From Bacteroidales bacterium (GTDB taxonomy: Bacteria; Bacteroidota; Bacteroidia; Bacteroidales; P3), in contig JAEEHQ010000094.1 of assembly GCA_016280915.1 (NCBI GenBank), positions 1-64,000 of the forward strand: a DNA stretch of 64,000 bases, in the 5' to 3' direction. The notes below the pieces were generated by a model. It had not been told where the DNA came from and did not search any database. It saw only the letters and a program-made list of their open reading frames with translations. Below are positions 58,697 through 64,000 of this stretch, one piece after another (within the stretch, counting starts at the first letter, position 1; the number at the start of each line of letters is the position of its first letter). The translations under genes and the position numbers were made by a program.

Positions 58697-60013
58697 CTAT
58701 TGATTATACAGGAATGACCGCTTGCCGTTAGCCAGTGGCTTAAAAGAATCTACATACTCAATCGTAATTTCCACCTCATCGCCCACATATTTCCGTATTG
58801 ACTCATATAGCAAATCATGCTCAGCCTGAGAGTAGTTCTGTCTCTTTTGAATTTGAACTAAAATGGTCGAATCGCTCTTTTTCACCATTCTGAAAGCCTC
58901 TACATTAAAGTTTCGAAAAAGGATACTAAACCCTGTGGTAGTAAGCTTATGTCCATTCTTAAAAGAGACCACGTCAGAAGTCCTTCCAATCACCTCCTTA
59001 AGCAATTGCCCATTATACCCACTGCTGTTAGCCGTATCACACATCTGCACCTCATCGCGATTAGCATAGCGTATTGTGGGGAAAGCAAAGTCTACAAGAT
59101 TGGTAGCATACAACTCGGAAGGCTTTTCCGAAGGAGCCTCTAGCCAGGTCGAGTAACCCACATGGTACATCCCCGGCTCTATCTCATAAGCAGTGATACC
59201 TCCGTCTTTGCTCCCATAACAATCCATCACTCTCGCACCCCAAGTATTCTCAATTTCCTCCCTATATGAAGGAGTCAACTTCTCTGAAGTGGCAAATGCC
59301 ACATCAAAATGCCACTGCACATTGTTCTCCCGGCAATATCTTGCCAACAAATAGACAGCTGTAGCATAACCATATATGTAATGGATATTATTTTTTCGAA
59401 TTATATCCATATATTTGGCACATGTGGCATCGTCCATATTCATACCATTGAGCGGAATAGTATTCCTCAGTCTAAAATAGACCTCATGCACCAAACTTTT
59501 CTTGTTAGTTGGGAAAAGCGACGAACTGCCCAATGACACATATTTATCACCATATTTATAACCAAACCGTTGCCACGAAAAAATCTTCATGGCAGTGACG
59601 AATCCCCATGTGTTCTCATCACAAATATATTTCATCGGCTCACCCGTCGACCCTCCAGTTGCACTTTTTCTATGGGGATACTTCTTTATATTATCAGGAA
59701 TTAGGTCGTCGTATCTTTCCTTTATAGTGTTTCTATCCAAAAATGGAAAGAGCTTAATATCCTCTAAAGATTTAACATCTTGTGGTTTAAGACCCATCCT
59801 GTCCATTACCTCTTTATAATACCGTGTATGGCAATAGGCGTGATTAACCAATGATTTTAATTGGGCTGTTTGCCAGTCGAGCACCTCTTGCTTTGTCCAG
59901 GCACTCATACGGACTATCTGCCTATACCATTTCATAGCGCAAGTACCCATTACCATATCGGCCATTGGGAACATGCAATTCAACAAAATAGATTCTTTTA
60001 TGTTTCTATTCAT
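58697..60013 (-). CDS. CapK/PaaK-like adenylate-forming ligase
   Basis: A 438-residue phenylacetate-CoA ligase family protein as found in capsule loci (CapK). It has SATGGSTGEPMKYI (ATP loop, about 115-128), FAFATSEKLTPSYREEIENTW-like segment (VAFATSEKLTPSYREE here), MDCYGSKDGGITAYEIEPGM and GRTSDVVSFKNG. It should activate an acid for transfer to the polysaccharide or carrier. 457 bp separate it from the upstream glycosyltransferase gene. Confidence 0.88.
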   Translation of the reverse strand: MNRNIKESILLNCMFPMADMVMGTCAMKWYRQIVRMSAWTKQEVLDWQTAQLKSLVNHAYCHTRYYKEVMDRMGLKPQDVKSLEDIKLFPFLDRNTIKERYDDLIPDNIKKYPHRKSATGGSTGEPMKYICDENTWGFVTAMKIFSWQRFGYKYGDKYVSLGSSSLFPTNKKSLVHEVYFRLRNTIPLNGMNMDDATCAKYMDIIRKNNIHYIYGYATAVYLLARYCRENNVQWHFDVAFATSEKLTPSYREEIENTWGARVMDCYGSKDGGITAYEIEPGMYHVGYSTWLEAPSEKPSELYATNLVDFAFPTIRYANRDEVQMCDTANSSGYNGQLLKEVIGRTSDVVSFKNGHKLTTTGFSILFRNFNVEAFRMVKKSDSTILVQIQKRQNYSQAEHDLLYESIRKYVGDEVEITIEYVDSFKPLANGKRSFLYNQ

Positions 60014-60470
60014 ACTATATTTCGAGCTTGCTTTGCTGAGGGGAAACCTTTTTGCTAGACTTTGTTCTCTTTCTCAAAAAGTCGTGTTTCTTACCGAAGC
60101 TTATCTCGGAGGTTTTTGAAAGGTCGAAGAAGGTCCGTTGACGGTTTGCCGAAGGTCCGAACGATTAATCGGGAACAAGTTAGGGCTCTAGCGTTTCTAT
60201 TCTTGACTAACGAAGATAAATGGTTAACATTCGGAGAGATCTGTAAGTCAAATTCTATCAGATGAAGTTCAGGCACTTAACTATACAAGGCTTTATTCCA
60301 CAGACATCATTTATATAAATAACTGTCTCAAAGCAACTAGTACAATTTGCATAGTTCCATCCATTCGTCTGGGCTTAATGAATTCATCTACTCTTCGATG
60401 AATTTATTAAGCCCTAAATGCTTGTCAAACTTCAGTAAACATTATCACCTGAACGCAGTTAAGTTATTAG
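60014..60470. other. gap inside the second polysaccharide locus, possible decayed gene
   Basis: 457 bp with no gene on the minus strand. A 67-codon + strand frame at 60062-60265 has no family likeness. The region carries a strong hairpin at 60371-60414. Confidence 0.5.
60371..60414. repeat. 18-bp stem hairpin in the polysaccharide locus
   Basis: GGGCTTAATGAATTCATC and GATGAATTTATTAAGCCC pair over 18 bp (one G-T) with an 8-base loop TACTCTTC. No T run follows at once, so it may be an attenuator, processing site or element end rather than a plain terminator. Confidence 0.75.
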
Positions 60471-61412
60471 CTATGCTTTTGATACTAGTCCCTTGTAAAC
60501 AGATATTATTTTATTTGCAATCTTTTCGGTTGTCAATTCTAATTTTAATAACCTATCCCTGCCACGGGTTGTCCTATTGAAGGCCAGTGCCTCTCGGAGA
60601 AATGCAGAAAACTCTGACGGACTAAAGGTCTTAGCAACATAAGTCCCCTCAACCCCATTTGTTATCCACGATACGTCACCCACATCAGTTGATACAATCG
60701 GACAATTACACGCCATAGCTTCCTTTACCACATTCGGGGAACCTTCATTCAACGAAGTCAATACCAAAACATCAGCTGCACACATGTATTTTACTATCTC
60801 ATCATGGGGTTTGTTGTACACAGGGACGAGTTCAACATTATTATCATTAATAAGTTCTACTGACTTTTGCGCTAGGGCGAAGTTTTTCTCCGGACGTTTG
60901 GGGTCAGAAACGAAAATCACATATCTTTTATTATTAGCTAATCCAAGCATTCTTCGGGCCTCTTCCTTGTCAATTAAATAAAACTGGGACAGATTGACTC
61001 CATTGGGAATTACTGGCAGGTCTATGGCTAATTGATTGGATGTCCGCTGCGACTTAGTAATCGTGCTGTCCCACACATGCTTGACAAAAAAACGAACCCA
61101 ATATAATTTAAAAGATTCATGCGGGAAACTTCCCAAAATGGAAACGACCACCTTGGTCCTTAATCCAACACAGGCCATAGCGGCCACGACTCCACATATT
61201 GAATAATGCGCATGGACTATATCGGGACGTTCTTTTTTTATAAGATTTCTTAGTTGGGGTATGCTTTGGGCGTAGGCCTTCCATCCCTTTCCAATGATTG
61301 GGAATAAGTGCATATCCACCCCTTGTTGTTTTAATGACTCAAACTGCGAGTTGACGAATGCACTAACCGTACCTACAGTTTTATTACCACTTGCTACAAA
61401 GACGACCTTCAT
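60471..61412 (-). CDS. GT4 family glycosyltransferase
   Basis: A 313-residue GT-B glycosyltransferase. It has VVFVASGNKTVGTVSAFVNSQ, RPDIVHAHYSICG, VIFVSDPKRPEKNFALA and LVLTSLNEGSPNVVKEAMACNCPIVSTDVG (the E-x7-E region). It transfers a sugar during exopolysaccharide repeat-unit assembly at the inner membrane. Its ATG follows the epimerase stop codon directly. Confidence 0.92.
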   Translation of the reverse strand: MKVVFVASGNKTVGTVSAFVNSQFESLKQQGVDMHLFPIIGKGWKAYAQSIPQLRNLIKKERPDIVHAHYSICGVVAAMACVGLRTKVVVSILGSFPHESFKLYWVRFFVKHVWDSTITKSQRTSNQLAIDLPVIPNGVNLSQFYLIDKEEARRMLGLANNKRYVIFVSDPKRPEKNFALAQKSVELINDNNVELVPVYNKPHDEIVKYMCAADVLVLTSLNEGSPNVVKEAMACNCPIVSTDVGDVSWITNGVEGTYVAKTFSPSEFSAFLREALAFNRTTRGRDRLLKLELTTEKIANKIISVYKGLVSKA

Positions 61413-62426
61413 TTATTTCAAATTATTCCAGTACCATTCACATGCCTGTTCGAAACCAGACAATGCATTATATTTTGGCTGATAACCTAACACCCGTTGA
61501 GCTTTTATTATTGAAGCTTGGGAATGTGGGATATCTCCCGGACGATTATCTCGATAGCATGGTTTTATATTGGCAATATAAGCATCATAATGAGACAGAT
61601 TGGTTCGTAAACAATCAAATAACTCATTAAGGGTTGTATTGCCTCCATATGCCACATTAAAAACCATATCAATTGGTGCATTCTTAGGCAAAGTCATATT
61701 ATACAATGACGCTCTCTCTCTAATAACTTCAGAGGGTGTTACTGCAGCTAACTCATTTGCTTGTATAACATTATCAACATAGGTAAAATCTCTCGAATAA
61801 CTGCCATCACCATTGATGAAGGGTGAATCATGACGAATTAGTGCCTTAACCCACAGTGGAATAACAGCAGCATAAGCTCCATTGGGGTCCTGTCTACGGC
61901 CAAATACATTAAAATACCTCAAGCCTATCGTTTCTATTCCATAAAGACTTGAGAATACATTTGCATATAATTCATTAACATATTTAGTTATAGCATAAGG
62001 TGAAAGTGGACGACCAATATTATGCTCAATTTTGGGCAATTCCTTACTATCTCCATAAGTAGAAGAACTAGCAGCATAGACAAATCTTTGAACACCAGCA
62101 TCACGCGCTGCAACCAACATATTCAGAAAACCATCTATATTGTTACTATTTGTATTTATCGGATCATTAATACTACGTGGAACGCTACCCAAAGCAGCTT
62201 CATGCAATACAACATTAGCTCCACTTACAACCTTCCGACAAGTATCAAGATCTCTGATATCACCCTCAACAAAACGAAAATTAGTTTTTCCAATCAATGG
62301 CTCAATATTATGTATGAAACCTGTAGACAAATTATCCAAACATGTAACATCATATTCCTTTTCTACGAAATACTCACAAAGATTGGAGCCTATAAAACCT
62401 GCGCCACCTGTTATTAATATTTTCAT
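61413..62426 (-). CDS. NAD-dependent UDP-sugar 4-epimerase (WbpP-like)
   Basis: A 337-residue SDR-type epimerase. It has ILITGGAGFIGSNLCEYF (NAD binding), VLHEAALGSVPRSI, AASSSTYGDS, and the YxxxK pair SPYAITKYVNELYA. FGRRQDPNGAYAAVIPLW is typical of WbpP/TviC-type UDP-N-acetylhexosamine 4-epimerases. It would supply UDP-GalNAc or a related sugar. It abuts the GT4 gene with no gap. Confidence 0.9.
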   Translation of the reverse strand: MKILITGGAGFIGSNLCEYFVEKEYDVTCLDNLSTGFIHNIEPLIGKTNFRFVEGDIRDLDTCRKVVSGANVVLHEAALGSVPRSINDPINTNSNNIDGFLNMLVAARDAGVQRFVYAASSSTYGDSKELPKIEHNIGRPLSPYAITKYVNELYANVFSSLYGIETIGLRYFNVFGRRQDPNGAYAAVIPLWVKALIRHDSPFINGDGSYSRDFTYVDNVIQANELAAVTPSEVIRERASLYNMTLPKNAPIDMVFNVAYGGNTTLNELFDCLRTNLSHYDAYIANIKPCYRDNRPGDIPHSQASIIKAQRVLGYQPKYNALSGFEQACEWYWNNLK

Positions 62427-62513
62427 TTTTTCTTATATAATTCTTTTTCTTTTCAAATTATCTTCACACTACAGAACAGAATGCCAAGAAAGAGAAATTC
62501 TTCTTAATCTGCT

Positions 62514-63911
62514 TCACGACAAACCTCTCGATCCAAGTTTAAAGAAAGCCCAAGCCATAATCATCACTGGCAATATCAGAAACCAGATTTTCACAAACCT
62601 ATAATTCTTAGCATTTAACTGAGTTATTCCATAGGCAGCAATCATTAGCAATATAGGAAATCCCGGTAACAAAAAGCGTTCAGAATTTGCAAATCCACTG
62701 GTGGATATAATACCTAAATATGCCATTACAAAAGCTCCTATCAAAGAAAAATCACGCCAATTTTTTTTCTTAAAAATAGCACTATATAACGCTATTAGCA
62801 CGAAAATACCCATAAAATTACGAACATAGTTTCCCGCATTCACCATTTGCTGATTATACTGCTCATCAACATCAACCATCGTAGGGAAAGGCAGGACGAA
62901 AATCATAGGTGCCATGACTGTTCCAGTAGCATACTTTGCCCACTCCACGCCCTTATTAACTTGTTGACTCCTTTTTAAATCTTGATTAGACCCACGAGAC
63001 TCCCAGTATCCTTCTACCTCATTTGCAATAGTTCCACCGGCCATCACCGCAACAGCTATAACAGCCCATATGATTAGAACCATTCGATTAGATTTTGTCA
63101 TCACAGCTGTACTTGAAAAAACCAAAGAAGTAAAGAAGGAGAATATCACTGCAGCGCCTAAGACTGTCCTAAAAAAGAACAAACTAATCACCAACAATGC
63201 TGAAACAACAATATTTAAAATATTCACATGCTTCTGTCGCAAAATGTTATCTAATCTTTCCAATGCGGCCATGGTCAAAAATATCATTTCAGTTTCTTTC
63301 AAATGCATTCCACAATAAATAACCAAATTTGGACAAAGCACACAAAAAATACCTGCTATTCGACCTGCTTCCTCTCCAAAGTTACGCTTGGCCAACTTGT
63401 AAACAAGAATACATGTCCAGGAACTAAAAATTGTTTTTAGAATACGAGTGACTAATATGTTGGGGCCAATAATTGAATATAGTAGAGTTAGATATAATGG
63501 GTAGCCAGCGTCCGAATAGGAACCTGTGAACAAGTAATCCATTGCATTAGACCACCCTATCTCCTTAAGCCAAATAGCTGTTTGGTGATATGCTAAAGCA
63601 TCACTAGAACCGAATTCAAATGGTATTCCTGTATTAATTAAATAAAAAAAGTAAGAAAAAACCACCCATATTAAACGCAAAACAAGAGCGGTTAAAAATA
63701 TTTTCCTAATAAATGTCTTTTCGTCTATCTCTAACCATTTTTTTGAATAACGATTGGACAATAGGAAGAATAATAATACCCATATAATACTGATTATAAT
63801 GAATGCTGGTTTCAACATATAATTCATGAAAACAACACTCACTATCGCCAACGAAATGATGTAAATAATTATCGCCCTTGACGAAAACTGTTTTGGAAAA
63901 TATGGTACCAA
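62514..63911 (-). CDS. GT-C type membrane glycosyltransferase-like protein
   Basis: A 465-residue protein with about ten or more membrane helices. The first periplasmic loop has the aspartate-bearing segment FEFGSSDALAYHQTA and the AGYPLYLTLLYSIIG motif, as in ArnT/PMT-like GT-C enzymes, then NLVIYCGMHLKETEMIF. It should use a lipid-linked sugar donor. A role as polymerase is less likely. It starts at 63911 near the window edge. The next 89 bases show no gene. Confidence 0.75.
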   Translation of the reverse strand: MVPYFPKQFSSRAIIIYIISLAIVSVVFMNYMLKPAFIIISIIWVLLFFLLSNRYSKKWLEIDEKTFIRKIFLTALVLRLIWVVFSYFFYLINTGIPFEFGSSDALAYHQTAIWLKEIGWSNAMDYLFTGSYSDAGYPLYLTLLYSIIGPNILVTRILKTIFSSWTCILVYKLAKRNFGEEAGRIAGIFCVLCPNLVIYCGMHLKETEMIFLTMAALERLDNILRQKHVNILNIVVSALLVISLFFFRTVLGAAVIFSFFTSLVFSSTAVMTKSNRMVLIIWAVIAVAVMAGGTIANEVEGYWESRGSNQDLKRSQQVNKGVEWAKYATGTVMAPMIFVLPFPTMVDVDEQYNQQMVNAGNYVRNFMGIFVLIALYSAIFKKKNWRDFSLIGAFVMAYLGIISTSGFANSERFLLPGFPILLMIAAYGITQLNAKNYRFVKIWFLILPVMIMAWAFFKLGSRGLS

Positions 63912-64000
63912 ATGATTAATTATTAATAATTACTAATACCTCTCAGAAAAAAATGCTTCATAACTGCACCAATTGTGCGCATTTTGAAACAGAATCTCTC

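Noticed and set aside
60062-60265. 67-codon + strand frame in the polysaccharide locus gap
   Set aside because: It is opposite to all neighbours, has no family likeness, and may be only the remains of a lost gene.

Overview
The window looks like a chromosomal segment of an anaerobic member of the Bacteroidales (Bacteroidota). Promoters have the -33 TTTG / -7 TAnnTTTG form. There is a surface protein with a type IX secretion sorting domain, a GldM-like domain protein, a BspA-type leucine-rich repeat protein, an OMP_b-brl-type TonB-dependent receptor, phosphate butyryltransferase, and Wza/Wzc capsule loci with tyrosine-rich kinase tails. The genus cannot be named from this sequence alone. No rRNA, tRNA or intact insertion sequence was found.

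Left part (1-18.6 kb), defence region. A CRISPR array of 30 repeats (36 bp) and 29 spacers lies at 149-2097, with one degenerate repeat and an 18-bp perfect palindrome just outside its left end. To its right are four tandem small-peptide genes (2640-3418), three of them in exact 184-bp units, and the promoter of a decayed fifth copy. Next on the + strand come two paralogous unknown genes and a PIF1-like helicase. On the minus strand, 18518 to 6884, is a type III CRISPR-Cas operon with a III-D-like set: cas6, a WYL regulator, an HD-less cas10 with intact GGDD, a Csm3-like Cas7, a Csx10-like Cas5, a double Cas7, a small TIGR04423-like protein, a large TIGR03986-like RAMP with a long helical tail, and a Csx1 (CARF-HEPN) effector carrying an extra C-terminal domain. 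No cas1 or cas2 is present. A canonical promoter lies upstream of cas6, and most structural genes overlap by 4-11 bp.

Middle part (19.3-33.5 kb), surface and polysaccharide region. A GldM C-domain-like secreted protein precedes a minus-strand block: a 1600-residue LRR plus 13-repeat T9SS cargo protein, a lipoprotein with fibronectin-like repeats, a small membrane protein, a sugar N-acetyltransferase, rfbD, rfbC, rfbA (rfbB is absent), a Wzc-type tyrosine kinase and a Wza-type export lipoprotein.

Core part (33.5-51.7 kb), mostly housekeeping: a MurU-like nucleotidyltransferase, an AddB-like nuclease, an OmpA/TPR lipoprotein, pssA, queA, a comF-like gene, pyrH, frr, birA, an ECF sigma / anti-sigma / exported-protein triad, an HsdR-N-type nuclease-fold protein, a TonB-dependent receptor family protein, a PAS protein, ptb, and a divergent KamB-like P-loop protein.

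Right part (51.7-63.9 kb): a second capsule/exopolysaccharide locus on the minus strand, with a DegT aminotransferase, a second Wzc/Wza pair, a deacetylase, a DUF354 protein, an acyltransferase, a CapK/PaaK-like ligase, a GT4 glycosyltransferase, a UDP-sugar 4-epimerase and a GT-C type membrane protein.

The points most worth following up are the tandem peptide array between the CRISPR array and the cas operon, the Csx1 effector fused to a possible ring-nuclease-like domain, and the helical tail on the large RAMP where a separate small subunit is missing.
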